DNA of 55,290 nt from Lachnospiraceae bacterium (GCA_017619635.1 JAFZRZ010000055.1:1-55290); one strand, 5' to 3'. Positions 32,967 to 42,008 are shown, counted from the stretch's first letter. Translations and numbers: made by a program. The notes: generated by a model from the sequence alone, not told the origin.

Positions 32967-34232
32967 ATGAGATTAAAGAAGGTAAAGATCTTGCTCTTTA
33001 TCGCAGTGGCAGGGATAAGTTTCTCGGCATCCGGCTTCGGCAGCCGTGCGGATACTCTGTCAAGTCTGCTCCCTTCAGCAGGTTTCGGTACCAAGGTTGA
33101 AGGCGGTGTGACCGTAAGCGAGGTAAAGGACGAGGTTAAACATCTGGTAGATGAAAGCCAGGGCAATTCGACATCGGTTGTCAAGCTTGATGATACCAGC
33201 GCAACAACTGCCAGACAGACAGTTACACCGGATAAAGAAGTTGTGGAAGCGGTGATACCTGAAGTCGCAGTTGAAGAGAAAAAAGAAGAAGAACTGTCAT
33301 ATCTGGTAATAGCTCAGGTTGATAATTACGTCAATGTAAGGAGCATACCCGGTGAAGACGGAGAGATAGTCGGAAAACTCTACGACAAGTCAGTAGGTGA
33401 TTACCTTGGCGAAGAGGACGGATGGTATAAGATCCGTTCCGGAAACTGTACCGGTTACGTTAAAGCAGAGTACTGTGTAGTCGGTGATGAGGCAAAAGAG
33501 CTTGCCAAGGAAGTGGGAACCAGACTTGCAAGGGTCAACACAACAACTCTTAAGGTTAGGGAAGAGGCCGGTCTTGACGCAAGCGTTCTGGGACTGGTAG
33601 CAATAGACGACGAACTGGTTGTTCTTGAAGAGAACGACGGATGGGCAAAGGTTGATATAGAAGAGGGTTACGGATATGTTTCCCTTGAATATGTAGATCT
33701 TCACACCGAGTTTGTCAGAGCTGAATCCAAGGAAGAGGAAGAGGCAAGACTTAAGAAGGAAAAAGAGGCCAGAGATAAGGCTAACGCAGCTGCAAGAGCA
33801 GCTCAGAGAGCTCAGCAGAATGCAGAGGCTCAGGCTTCACAGAGCACACAGGCTGCACCTGCAACAACTTATACGGCAAGCGGAGATTCAGCCGGAGCCA
33901 GTGTTGCGAATTATGCACTGCAGTTTGTCGGCAATCCTTATGTGTTCGGTGGTTCGTCTCTTACGAACGGAACCGACTGCTCAGGCTTTGTAATGAGCGT
34001 ATATGCAAACTTCGGAGTTTCACTCCCGCACTCATCTTCAGGAGACAGAAGTGTTGGATACGATGTAGGCGGACTTGAGAATGCCCAGCCCGGTGATATA
34101 GTATGTTACTCAGGACATGTAGGTATTTATATAGGTAACGGACAGATCGTCCATGCATCTACATCAAAGACAGGTATCGTTGTAGGAAATGCAACATACC
34201 GTACACCTCTTTGTGTAAGAAGAATATTCTAA
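32967..34232 (+). CDS. Secreted SH3 - NlpC/P60 peptidoglycan hydrolase
   Basis: The 421-residue protein has a signal peptide (residues 1-28, ending SRA-type). Two bacterial SH3 domains follow at about 110-170 (DNYVNVRSIPGEDGEIVGKL) and 180-245 (TTTLKVREEAGLDASVLGLV). Next come a Lys/Glu then Ala/Gln-rich linker (about 252-305) and an NlpC/P60 domain from 312. The catalytic triad is Cys338 (GTDCSGF), His384 (SGHVGIYIGN) and His396 (IVHAST). It would cleave D-gamma-Glu-meso-DAP or similar stem-peptide bonds during growth or separation. The gene is monocistronic with its own promoter and a perfect terminator. Confidence 0.95.
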   Translation: MRLKKVKILLFIAVAGISFSASGFGSRADTLSSLLPSAGFGTKVEGGVTVSEVKDEVKHLVDESQGNSTSVVKLDDTSATTARQTVTPDKEVVEAVIPEVAVEEKKEEELSYLVIAQVDNYVNVRSIPGEDGEIVGKLYDKSVGDYLGEEDGWYKIRSGNCTGYVKAEYCVVGDEAKELAKEVGTRLARVNTTTLKVREEAGLDASVLGLVAIDDELVVLEENDGWAKVDIEEGYGYVSLEYVDLHTEFVRAESKEEEEARLKKEKEARDKANAAARAAQRAQQNAEAQASQSTQAAPATTYTASGDSAGASVANYALQFVGNPYVFGGSSLTNGTDCSGFVMSVYANFGVSLPHSSSGDRSVGYDVGGLENAQPGDIVCYSGHVGIYIGNGQIVHASTSKTGIVVGNATYRTPLCVRRIF

Positions 34233-34240
34233 AAGATACA

Positions 34241-34275
34241 GATCGGATACTTTAAAAGGTATCCGATCTTTTTTG
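34241..34275 (+). terminator. Rho-independent terminator
   Basis: A perfect 10-base stem (GATCGGATAC with GTATCCGATC) around an 8-base loop is followed by TTTTTTG. It ends the NlpC/P60 transcript. Confidence 0.93.
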
Positions 34276-34361
34276 TTTCCTTATATATAAGGTAAACAAA
34301 GATCGAATTTGTTTAATCCTATATCAATTATATTGAAAAAATTCAACGTAACAGGGCCTGA

Positions 34362-34794
34362 TATTGACCAGAGTCTTTATAATCGGTCAATAGATGAAAC
34401 GACAAAACTGGCGGCGCTTTTTGCATGAAAGTGCTCAAACGCCTTATTTTACGCCATTTCTTAAAATGACACTAAAAAGTGACAACCCTGTCAGAGATAC
34501 TCTTATACAGTCCTGATCACCCAAAGGGTCAAAAAGGGGTCAAAAATGTGGACGCTTCCGGTCGATATCTGAATTAAAGGGTAATTTGTCAGAAAATTAT
34601 TTTTTCAAAAAACCACTTGACACAGATGGGAGTGTGCAAATTTTACAAAAATGATCCAAAAGCATATTGACCCGGTGGGGATAAGTCTGAAAAGTTATCC
34701 ACAATTCAACAGCGAAAATACAGTTATTCACGAAGATATCCACATTATCCACCTAAAATTGACTGAATCAGTTATGCCAAGTCAGTATTTGACC
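34362..34794. repeat. Cluster of TTGACC/GGTCAA motifs in a non-coding region
   Basis: TTGACC occurs at 34364, 34667 and 34789, and GGTCAA at 34385, 34527 and 34538. The first two form TATTGACC-N15-GGTCAATA, and another TATTGACC is at 34665-34672. The pair at 34527/34538 is a tandem 11-base repeat. Further TTGAC/GTCAA words occur at about 34617, 34759, 34818, 34872 and 34977. The 0.7-kb region between the NlpC/P60 terminator and hpf holds no convincing gene. Confidence 0.6.
34695..34753 (+). promoter_or_regulatory. Cluster of four DnaA-box-like sequences
   Basis: TTATCCACA at 34695-34703 matches the DnaA 9-mer consensus exactly. TTATTCACG (34724-34732), ATATCCACA (34736-34744) and TTATCCACC (34745-34753) each differ at one base, and all face the same way. 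An AT-rich stretch lies at 34591-34610. dnaA and dnaN are not in the window, and the genes on both sides run in the same direction, so this is not a typical chromosomal oriC. DnaA titration or DnaA-dependent control of hpf are alternatives. Confidence 0.55.
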
Positions 34795-34912
34795 TGAACA
34801 ACTGTTTTGTTAAGAATGTCAAAAATGACAGATTGTGAAGAAAAGACTGGAAAAAAACGAATAGAGAAAATTTGACAAAATTAGATAAATTGTCAGAATA
34901 TAAACCTTCATA

Positions 34913-34942
34913 TAGACAAATGATGTGAAAACGTGGTAAAAT
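34913..34942 (+). promoter_or_regulatory. hpf promoter
   Basis: TAGACA at 34913-34918 and an extended -10 (TGGTAAAAT, hexamer 34937-34942) are spaced by 18 bases, about 64 bases before the hpf ATG. Confidence 0.55.
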
Positions 34943-35005
34943 ATAGCCATGTCAGACATAGAAACAGACCGATTGTTTTGACAAATCTTGAACAGGAAGG
35001 GATTG

Positions 35006-35539
35006 ATGTATATGAAATTTATCATCAGCGGCAAGAACATTGACATCACAGAGGGGCTTAAGAGTGCAATCGAGGACAAGATCGGAAAGTTGGAAAAGTA
35101 CTTCACGCCTGACACAGAAGTACATGTAACGCTAAGCGTAGAAAAGGAGAGACAGAAGATAGAGGTTACGATCCCTGTTAAGGGTACCGTGATAAGATCC
35201 GAGCAGGTCAGCAACGATATGTATGTATCAATAGACCTTGTAGAGGAGATAATCGAGAGACAGCTTAAAAAATATAAGAACAAACTCATTGAGAAACAAC
35301 AGAATAAGGATTACTTCAGACAGGAATTCATAGAGAAGGATTACGTGGATGAAGAAGAGATCCAGATAGTAAGAAGCAAGAAGTTCGATATAAAGCCTAT
35401 GTATGCTGAGGATGCCTGCATCCAGATGGAACTCACCGGACACGGTTTCTTCGTATTTGTAAATGCGGAGACAGGACAGGTGAACGTGGTATATAAGAGA
35501 AAAGGCAACACATACGGTTTGATCGAACCTGAATATTAA
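35006..35539 (+). CDS. hpf: Ribosome hibernation-promoting factor, long form
   Basis: The product of about 177 residues has the N-terminal HPF/RaiA domain (KFIISGKNIDITEGLKSAIE, VHVTLSVEKERQKIEVTIPV), a charged linker, and the C-terminal dimerisation domain (FDIKPMYAEDACIQMELTGH, then GQVNVVYKRKGNTYGLIEPE). Long HPF dimerises 70S ribosomes into inactive 100S particles when growth slows. ATG 35006 is 5 bases after AGGAAGG; ATG 35012 (MKFIISGKN) is equally plausible from family starts. The gene is monocistronic. Its long upstream region with DnaA-box-like and TTGACC motifs is unusual. Confidence 0.95.
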   Translation: MYMKFIISGKNIDITEGLKSAIEDKIGKLEKYFTPDTEVHVTLSVEKERQKIEVTIPVKGTVIRSEQVSNDMYVSIDLVEEIIERQLKKYKNKLIEKQQNKDYFRQEFIEKDYVDEEEIQIVRSKKFDIKPMYAEDACIQMELTGHGFFVFVNAETGQVNVVYKRKGNTYGLIEPEY

Positions 35540-35559
35540 TACTCTTTCATTACATTAGG

Positions 35560-35606
35560 AAAAGGGTTTTGGGAAGGCTTAAGCAGTCCCAAAGCCCTTT
35601 TTCTAT
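35560..35606 (+). terminator. Rho-independent terminator of hpf
   Basis: AAAGGGTTTTGGGA pairs with TCCCAAAGCCCTTT (one small mismatch) around a 12-base loop, followed by TTTCTATATTT. Confidence 0.85.
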
Positions 35607-35633
35607 ATTTGTAAAAACCCTTATATATTTTCG

Positions 35634-35663
35634 TTGCGCATGTTTGTATATCTGTGATACAAT
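35634..35663 (+). promoter_or_regulatory. Promoter of the butyryl-CoA operon
   Basis: TTGCGC at 35634-35639 and TACAAT at 35658-35663 are 18 bases apart, with TG one base before the -10. The leader to the thl ATG is about 75 bases. Confidence 0.6.
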
Positions 35664-35743
35664 ATTTAAGCACTATGTGATAAAAAAATAACAATCTGTC
35701 TTAGGACCGGTTGTGAGTTAACAATATGAAAGGAGTCATTAAT

Positions 35744-36940
35744 ATGGCAAAGAAAGTAGTTATAGCCAGTGCATGCCGTACAGCCATCGGTACAATGGGC
35801 GGCTCACTCAGCACAACACCTGCAGCAGAGCTTGGTGCTATCGTAATCAAGGAGGCTGTTAACAGAGCAGGTATCAAATCTGAAGATGTTGATCAGGTTT
35901 ACATGGGATGTGTTATCCAGGCAGGTCTCGGACAGAACGTAGCTCGTCAGGCATCAATAAAGGCAGGTCTTCCTATAGAAGTACCCGCTGTTACAATAAA
36001 CGTAGTTTGTGGTTCAGGTCTTAACTGTGTTAACCAGGCAGCTCAGATGATCATGGCAGGAGATGCTGATGTAGTTGTAGCAGGTGGTATGGAGAACATG
36101 TCTATGGCTCCCTTCGCTATTCCTAACGGACGTTACGGTTACAGAATGATGTGGCCCAGCCAGAGCCAGGGCGGTCTTGTTGATACAATGGTTAAGGATG
36201 CTCTCTGGGATGCATTCAATGATTACCACATGATCACAACAGCAGATAACGTAGCTAAGCAGTGGAACCTCACAAGAGAAGAGCTCGACGAGTTCGCATT
36301 AAAGAGCCAGTTAAAGGCCTGTGCAGCTATCGAGAGCGGAGCATTCAAGGATGAGATCGTTCCCGTAGAGATAAAGAAGAAAAAAGAAGTAGTTGTATTC
36401 GATACAGATGAAGGCCCCAGACAGGGTTCTACAATAGAAGGTCTTGCAAAGCTTCGTCCTCTTAATCCCGATGGAGTTGTTACAGCAGGTAACGCATCAG
36501 GAATCAATGACGGTGCAGCAGCTATCGTTCTTATGAGCGAAGAAAAGGCAGCAGAGCTCGGTGTTAAGCCTATGGCAACATTCGTTGCAGGTGCTCTTGC
36601 AGGCGTTGATCCCACTATCATGGGTATCGGACCTGTAGCAGCTACAAGAAAGGCTATGGCTAAGGCTGGCTACAAGATCGAGGACTTCGACATCATCGAG
36701 GCTAACGAGGCATTCGCAGCACAGTCTGTAGCAGTTGGTAAGGACCTCGGAATCGACGTTGACAAGCAGCTCAATCCTAACGGCGGTGCTATCGCACTCG
36801 GACATCCGGTTGGAGCTTCAGGCGCACGTATCCTCGTAACACTCCTTCACGAGATGAAGAAGAAAGGTGCAAAGAAGGGTCTTGCAACACTTTGCATCGG
36901 CGGTGGTATGGGTTGTGCAACTATCGTTGAGATGGACTAA
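35744..36940 (+). CDS. thl: Acetyl-CoA acetyltransferase (thiolase)
   Basis: The start ATG 35744 follows AAAGGAG by 8 bases; an ATG at 35726 lies upstream of that site. The 398-residue biosynthetic thiolase condenses two acetyl-CoA to acetoacetyl-CoA, the first step to butyrate. The catalytic residues are Cys89 (VVCGSGLN), His354 (LGHPVGASG) and Cys384 (CIGGGMG). It heads the thl-crt-hbd-bcd-etfB-etfA operon. Like its operon partners it uses GTT/GCT/AAC codons heavily and looks highly expressed. An unusual strong hairpin without a U tract follows it. Confidence 0.97.
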   Translation: MAKKVVIASACRTAIGTMGGSLSTTPAAELGAIVIKEAVNRAGIKSEDVDQVYMGCVIQAGLGQNVARQASIKAGLPIEVPAVTINVVCGSGLNCVNQAAQMIMAGDADVVVAGGMENMSMAPFAIPNGRYGYRMMWPSQSQGGLVDTMVKDALWDAFNDYHMITTADNVAKQWNLTREELDEFALKSQLKACAAIESGAFKDEIVPVEIKKKKEVVVFDTDEGPRQGSTIEGLAKLRPLNPDGVVTAGNASGINDGAAAIVLMSEEKAAELGVKPMATFVAGALAGVDPTIMGIGPVAATRKAMAKAGYKIEDFDIIEANEAFAAQSVAVGKDLGIDVDKQLNPNGGAIALGHPVGASGARILVTLLHEMKKKGAKKGLATLCIGGGMGCATIVEMD

Positions 36941-36962
36941 TATAATAATGATATAACCAATG

Positions 36963-36991
36963 AGCAGCTCCTTATTCGTAAGGCAGCTGCT
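36963..36991 (+). promoter_or_regulatory. Strong hairpin in the thl-crt gap, no U tract
   Basis: AGCAGCT-CCTTA pairs with TAAGG-C-AGCTGCT around a TTCG tetraloop, with a single bulged C at 36984. No T run follows (TGTTGTGCG), so it is probably not a terminator. It may stabilise the thl 3' end or mark an RNA processing site and so set different levels of thl and the downstream genes. Confidence 0.65.
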
Positions 36992-37051
36992 TGTTGTGCG
37001 AAATGAAATAGGCAAAAAGTGCTTATATTTATATATTGAAAGGATATAACC

Positions 37052-37882
37052 ATGGAATATATTTTATATGAAGTAAACGGTGCTGTCGGAACCATCACCA
37101 TCAACAGAGAGAAGGCTTTAAACGCTTTAAACTCACAGGTTCTTGATGAGCTCAATGCAACACTTGATTCAGTTGATCTTGATACAGTAAGATGTCTTAT
37201 CCTTACAGGCGCAGGCGAGAAGAGCTTTGTTGCAGGCGCAGACATAGGCGAGATGAGCACACTCACAAAGGCTGAAGGCGAAGCTTTCGGTAAGAAGGGT
37301 AATGACGTGTTCAGAAAGTTAGAGACATTCCCTATCCCTGTTATCGCAGCAGTAAACGGTTTCGCACTCGGCGGCGGATGTGAGATCTCAATGAGCTGTG
37401 ACATCAGGATCTGTTCAGACAACGCAGTATTCGGTCAGCCCGAAGTTGGTCTTGGAATCACACCCGGATTTGGCGGAACACAGAGACTTGCACGTTTAGT
37501 AGGTGCAGGCATGGCTAAGCAGATGATCTATACAGCACGTAACATCAAGGCAGCTGAGGCTTACAGGATCGGTCTTGTAAACCAGGTTGTTTCAGCTGAG
37601 GTCAACGAGGCAGGCGAGACAGTTGTTTCTGCAAAGGATGCCCTTATGGCAGCAGCAAACAAGATGGCAGCAGGCATCGCAGCTCAGGCTCCCATCGCTG
37701 TACGTAACTGCAAGAAGGCTATAAACGAAGGTCTTCAGGTAGATATGGATCAGGCTATAGTAATAGAAGAGAAGCTTTTCGGTGACTGCTTCGAGACAGA
37801 AGATCAGAGAGCGGGCATGGGCAACTTCCTTGAGAAGGACAAAGAAAAGAAGCTTAAAGTTGTTCCTTTCAAGAACAGATAA
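37052..37882 (+). CDS. crt: 3-hydroxybutyryl-CoA dehydratase (crotonase)
   Basis: The 276-residue enoyl-CoA hydratase makes crotonyl-CoA from 3-hydroxybutyryl-CoA. The oxyanion-hole segments KSFVAGADIGEM and AAVNGFALGGGCEIS are present. The catalytic Glu pair is in GGGCEISMSCD and FGQPEVGLGITPGFGGTQRL. Compared with the 261-residue clostridial enzyme it carries about 13 extra residues near 185-200 (after GLVNQVV) and a slightly longer C-terminus. An AAAGGA site precedes the ATG. It is second in the butyryl-CoA operon, 111 bases after thl. Confidence 0.96.
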   Translation: MEYILYEVNGAVGTITINREKALNALNSQVLDELNATLDSVDLDTVRCLILTGAGEKSFVAGADIGEMSTLTKAEGEAFGKKGNDVFRKLETFPIPVIAAVNGFALGGGCEISMSCDIRICSDNAVFGQPEVGLGITPGFGGTQRLARLVGAGMAKQMIYTARNIKAAEAYRIGLVNQVVSAEVNEAGETVVSAKDALMAAANKMAAGIAAQAPIAVRNCKKAINEGLQVDMDQAIVIEEKLFGDCFETEDQRAGMGNFLEKDKEKKLKVVPFKNR

Positions 37883-37928
37883 TAAAGTTGGTTAATAAAG
37901 GAAATAATTATATATAAGGAGGCTTTAT

Positions 37929-38798
37929 ATGAAAGTAGGCGTTATCGGTGCAGGTACAATGGGCCAGGGCATTGCCAAGGCTTTTGCACAGACAGAAGGT
38001 TATGAAGTAGCACTTTGTGACATCAAGCAGGAGTGGGCTGACGGCGGTAAGGACAAGATCGCTAAAGGTTATGCAAAGCTTGTTGAAAAAGGAAAAATGA
38101 CACAGGAGACAGTTGACGGGATCTTGGCTAAGATCACTCCCGGACTTAAGGAGAACCTGTGTGCTGACTGCGATCTTATCGTAGAAGCAGCATTTGAAAA
38201 TATGGAAGTTAAGAAGACAACATTCAAAGAGCTTGACGAGATCTGCAAGCCTGAGTGTATTTTTGCTTCAAACACTTCTTCACTCTCTATAACAGAGATC
38301 GGCAACGGTCTTAACAGACCCATGGTTGGTATGCATTTCTTCAATCCCGCAGACCGCATGAAGCTCATCGAGGTTATAGCAGGTGTTAACACACCCGATG
38401 CTACAGTTGATGCAATAAAGAAGATCTCTGAAGAGATCGGTAAGACAGCAGTTCAGGTTAATGAGGCAGCTGGTTTCGTTGTTAACCGTATCCTCATCCC
38501 TATGATCAACGAAGCTGCATTCATCAAGATGGAAGGTGTATCTGATGTTGAAGGTATCGATGCTGCTATGAAGCTCGGTGCAAATCATCCCATGGGTCCT
38601 CTTGAGCTTGGTGATTTCATCGGTCTTGATATCTGCCTTGCTATCATGGATGTTCTTTACAATGAGACAGGTGATTCTAAGTATCGTGCATGTCCTCTTA
38701 TCAGAAAGATGGTTCGTGGCGGAAACTTAGGTGTTAAGAGCGGTAAGGGATTCTATATCTACAACGCTGACAGGACAAAGACACCTATCGACAAATAA
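37929..38798 (+). CDS. hbd: 3-hydroxybutyryl-CoA dehydrogenase
   Basis: The 289-residue enzyme reduces acetoacetyl-CoA with NAD(P)H. It has the Rossmann motif VGVIGAGTMGQGIAKAFAQ, FASNTSSLSITEI with the active-site Ser, and MVGMHFFNPADRMKLIEV with the catalytic His. VNRILIPMINEAAF and HPMGPLELGDFIGLD follow in the C-terminal domain. A near-perfect AAGGAGG site lies before the ATG. It is third in the butyryl-CoA operon. Confidence 0.97.
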   Translation: MKVGVIGAGTMGQGIAKAFAQTEGYEVALCDIKQEWADGGKDKIAKGYAKLVEKGKMTQETVDGILAKITPGLKENLCADCDLIVEAAFENMEVKKTTFKELDEICKPECIFASNTSSLSITEIGNGLNRPMVGMHFFNPADRMKLIEVIAGVNTPDATVDAIKKISEEIGKTAVQVNEAAGFVVNRILIPMINEAAFIKMEGVSDVEGIDAAMKLGANHPMGPLELGDFIGLDICLAIMDVLYNETGDSKYRACPLIRKMVRGGNLGVKSGKGFYIYNADRTKTPIDK

Positions 38799-38840
38799 TG
38801 TAACTATTTAAGTTTATATAATAACGGAGGATTTTAGATC

Positions 38841-40007
38841 ATGGATTTTACATTAAGTAAACAACATGAGATGGCTAGACAGCTGTTCAAGGATTTTGCT
38901 GAGAACGAAGTTAAGCCTCTTGCTCAGGAAGTTGACGAGCAGCACAGATTTCCCAGAGAAACAGTAGATAAGATGGCTAAGTATGGTTTCCTGGGTATTC
39001 CGGTACCGAAGGAGTACGGCGGACAGGGATGTGACATCCTTACATATGCTATGTGTGTTGAAGAGCTTTCAAAGGTATGCGGCACCACAGGTGTTATCGT
39101 ATCAGCTCATACATCACTTTGCGTAGATCCTATTCTTACATTTGGTACAGAAGAGCAGAAACAGAAATATGTAGTACCGCTTGCAAAGGGCGAGAAGCTC
39201 GGTGCTTTCGGTCTTACAGAGCCCGGTGCAGGTACAGACGCTCAGGGTCAGCAGACCAAGGCCGTTCTTGACGGTGACGAGTGGGTACTCAACGGTTCTA
39301 AGTGCTTCATCACAAACGGTAAGGAAGCAGACGTATATGTTATCTTTGCAGTAACAGGAAAGATTGAGAAGCGTGGCAGAATGATGAAAGAGATTTCTGC
39401 TTTCATCGTAGAGAAGGGAACACCCGGATTCACATTTGGTACAAAGGAAAACAAGATGGGTATCTGCGGTTCTTCTACATACGAGCTTATCTTCCAGGAT
39501 TGCCGTATACCCAAGGAGAACCTCCTTGGAGCACAGGGCAAGGGCTTCAATATCGCAATGCATACTCTTGACGGCGGTCGTATCGGTATCGCTGCACAGG
39601 CTCTCGGCCTTGCAGAGGGTGCTCTTGAGACAACCATCAACTATGTAAAAGAAAGAAAGCAGTTCGGCAAGGCTATCGGACAGTTCCAGAACACTCAGTT
39701 CCAGCTTGCTGATATGGCTACAAAGGTAGAGGCTGCCAAGCTTCTTGTTTACAAGGCTGCACGTAAGAAAGATGAGTTCAAGACCAATCCTAAGATCTCT
39801 TACTCATTCGAGGCTGCTCAGGCTAAGCTCTATGCAGCAGAAGTAGCTATGGAAGTTACAACCAAGGCAGTACAGCTTCACGGTGGTTACGGTTACATCA
39901 AGGAGTATGATGTAGAGCGTATGATGCGTGATGCTAAGATCACAGAGATCTACGAAGGAACAAGTGAAGTTCAGCGTATGGTCATCTCTGCTAACTTATT
40001 GAAGTAG
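38841..40007 (+). CDS. bcd: Butyryl-CoA dehydrogenase
   Basis: The 388-residue acyl-CoA dehydrogenase reduces crotonyl-CoA to butyryl-CoA, in clostridia coupled by Etf to flavin-based electron bifurcation with ferredoxin. Signatures are AFGLTEPGAGTDAQGQQT, KCFITNGKEADVYVIF, the FAD-binding QLADMATKVEAAK and QLHGGYGYIKEYDVERMMRD segments, and the catalytic Glu372 in EIYEGTSEVQR. A GGAGG site precedes the ATG. It lies directly ahead of etfB-etfA, as expected for a Bcd/Etf complex. Confidence 0.97.
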   Translation: MDFTLSKQHEMARQLFKDFAENEVKPLAQEVDEQHRFPRETVDKMAKYGFLGIPVPKEYGGQGCDILTYAMCVEELSKVCGTTGVIVSAHTSLCVDPILTFGTEEQKQKYVVPLAKGEKLGAFGLTEPGAGTDAQGQQTKAVLDGDEWVLNGSKCFITNGKEADVYVIFAVTGKIEKRGRMMKEISAFIVEKGTPGFTFGTKENKMGICGSSTYELIFQDCRIPKENLLGAQGKGFNIAMHTLDGGRIGIAAQALGLAEGALETTINYVKERKQFGKAIGQFQNTQFQLADMATKVEAAKLLVYKAARKKDEFKTNPKISYSFEAAQAKLYAAEVAMEVTTKAVQLHGGYGYIKEYDVERMMRDAKITEIYEGTSEVQRMVISANLLK

Positions 40008-40019
40008 GAGGATATAAAA

Positions 40020-40805
40020 GTGAAAATCATCGTTTGTATAAAGCAGGTTCCTGATACAAAGGGCGGTGTTAAGTTCAATCCTGACGGAACACTTGACAGA
40101 GGCGCCATGCTTGCCATCATGAATCCTGATGACAAGGCAGGTCTTGAAGCTGCACTCAGATTAAAAGATCAGTACGGAGCAGAAGTTACCGTACTTACAA
40201 TGGGACTTCCCAAGGCTACAGATGTTCTTCGTGAGGCACTCGCTATGGGCGCTGACAAGGGCGTACTCGTAACAGACAGAGTTCTCGGCGGAGCTGATAC
40301 ATGGGCAACAAGTACAACTATCGCAGGTGCTATCAGAAACCTTGAGTATGATCTTATCATCACAGGCCGTCAGGCTATCGATGGTGATACAGCTCAGGTT
40401 GGTCCTCAGATCGCTGAGCACCTTGGAATTCCGGTAATCTCTTATGCACAGGAGATCAAGGTAGACGGAGACAAGGTTACAGTTAAGCGTCAGTATGATG
40501 ACAGATATCATATGGTAGAGGCTCAGATGCCCTGTCTTATCACAGCACTTTCTGAGTTGAACGATCCCCGTTACATGACTCCCGGCGGTATCTTTGATGC
40601 ATGTGAAGCAGAGATCACTACCTGGGGACGTGCAGATCTTAAGGATGTTGAAGACGGCAACCTTGGTCTTAACGGTTCTCCCACAAAGATTGCCAAGGCA
40701 TCAGACAAGGTTCGTAAGGGCGCAGGCGAAAAGGTTGTTCCCGAATCTCCCGAAGATGCGGTTGCATATATCGTTGGCAAACTTGATGAGAAACATGTGA
40801 TATAG
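40020..40805 (+). CDS. etfB: Electron-transferring flavoprotein beta subunit
   Basis: The 261-residue subunit starts at GTG 40020, 7 bases after GGAGG. It has the EtfB start (KIIVCIKQVPDT), VLTMGLPKATDVLREALAMG, and the loop DLIITGRQAIDGDTAQVGPQ with AMP/FAD-binding residues. It forms the bifurcating EtfAB complex with the next gene and takes electrons from NADH to feed Bcd and ferredoxin. The C-terminal helix region (APK-type KASDKVRKGAGEKV) is normal. Confidence 0.97.
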   Translation: MKIIVCIKQVPDTKGGVKFNPDGTLDRGAMLAIMNPDDKAGLEAALRLKDQYGAEVTVLTMGLPKATDVLREALAMGADKGVLVTDRVLGGADTWATSTTIAGAIRNLEYDLIITGRQAIDGDTAQVGPQIAEHLGIPVISYAQEIKVDGDKVTVKRQYDDRYHMVEAQMPCLITALSELNDPRYMTPGGIFDACEAEITTWGRADLKDVEDGNLGLNGSPTKIAKASDKVRKGAGEKVVPESPEDAVAYIVGKLDEKHVI

Positions 40806-40830
40806 TTCAAAAGGAGAATGGTGAATAGAT

Positions 40831-41898
40831 ATGAAAATGAGTCCAGAACAAATCGCACAATATAAAGGCGTATATGTCTTTGCTCAGCAGGTTGATAATG
40901 AGATAAGCGGTATCGCTTTCGAACTCCTGGGCAAAGCAAAAGAATTGGCTGCTCCTCTTAATACAGAAGTTACAGCAGTTTTGATCGGTTATAATGTAGG
41001 TAATCTTGCAGACAAGCTCGCTGAGTACGGCGCTGACAAGGTTATCGTTGTAGATGACAAGGAATTGGAAGTATACAGAACAGAGCCTTATGCTCATGCA
41101 CTCAGCTCTGTAATCAACGAGTACAAGCCTGAGATCGTTTTGGTAGGTGCTACAGCTATAGGTCGTGACCTTGGCCCTACAGTTTCAGCAAGAGTTGAGA
41201 CAGGTCTTACAGCTGACTGTACAGTACTTGAGATCGGTGACTTCCCGCTCGTTGCAGTTCCCGGTAAGGAACAGCTTCACAACCAGCTTCTGATGACACG
41301 TCCCGCATTCGGTGGTAACACGATCGCTACCATCGCTTGTCCTGACAACCGTCCTCAGATGGCTACAGTTAGACCCGGTGTTATGCAGAAGATCGAGCCC
41401 GTTGCAGGTGCAAAGGCAGAAGTTATCAACTACAATCCCGGATTCACACCCAACAACAGATACGTTACAGTCAAGGAAGTTGTTAAGGCTGTTTCAGACG
41501 TTAAGGATATCATGGATGCAAAGATCCTTGTTTCAGGCGGACGTGGCGTAGGCTCTCCTGAAAACTTCAAGATCCTTGAAGAGCTCGCTGATGCTATCGG
41601 CGGACAGGTTAGCTGCTCACGTGCAGTTGTAGATTCAGGCTGGAAGCCCAAGGATCTCCAGGTTGGTCAGACAGGTAAGACTGTAAGACCCAACGTATAC
41701 TTTGCAATCGGTATCTCTGGTGCTATCCAGCACGTTGCAGGTATGGAAGAGTCAGACATCATCGTTGCTATCAACAAGGACGAGGATGCTCCTATCTTCG
41801 ATGTAGCTGACTACGGTGTGGTAGGTGATCTTAACAAGATCGTTCCTCAGCTCACAGCAGCTATCAAGGCAGCAAAGGCTGCTAAGGCTTCTAACTAA
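40831..41898 (+). CDS. etfA: Electron-transferring flavoprotein alpha subunit
   Basis: The 355-residue subunit binds the second FAD. The family motif region begins at [20 protein letters not shown], then [34 protein letters not shown] and [20 protein letters not shown] follow. It lies 25 bases after etfB with an AAGGAGA site. It is the last gene of the butyryl-CoA operon and is followed by a clear terminator. No butyryl-CoA:acetate CoA-transferase or butyrate kinase is in the window. Confidence 0.97.
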   Translation: MKMSPEQIAQYKGVYVFAQQVDNEISGIAFELLGKAKELAAPLNTEVTAVLIGYNVGNLADKLAEYGADKVIVVDDKELEVYRTEPYAHALSSVINEYKPEIVLVGATAIGRDLGPTVSARVETGLTADCTVLEIGDFPLVAVPGKEQLHNQLLMTRPAFGGNTIATIACPDNRPQMATVRPGVMQKIEPVAGAKAEVINYNPGFTPNNRYVTVKEVVKAVSDVKDIMDAKILVSGGRGVGSPENFKILEELADAIGGQVSCSRAVVDSGWKPKDLQVGQTGKTVRPNVYFAIGISGAIQHVAGMEESDIIVAINKDEDAPIFDVADYGVVGDLNKIVPQLTAAIKAAKAAKASN

Positions 41899-41921
41899 AT
41901 TAAGAAGTTAAGATATCAAGG

Positions 41922-41953
41922 AAAGCCCGGTCAAAATGATCGGGCTTTTTTAA
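41922..41953 (+). terminator. Terminator of the butyryl-CoA operon
   Basis: AAAGCCCGGTCA pairs with TGATCGGGCTTT (one G-T pair) around AAA, followed by TTTTAAAT. Confidence 0.92.
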
Positions 41954-42008
41954 ATGCAACCCTGCCATAACTTCTGTCAAAATGTCTCAAAAAGCACGGG
42001 ATATATGT

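Noticed and set aside
34276..34985. Chromosomal replication origin
   Set aside because: DnaA-box-like sites are present, but dnaA, dnaN and rpmH are absent and genes on both sides run in the same direction. I list the boxes but do not call oriC without skew or marker-frequency data.
34276..34985. Structured non-coding RNA upstream of hpf (raiA-motif type)
   Set aside because: Such RNAs are known near hpf in some Firmicutes, but I could not find a set of strong conserved helices here.
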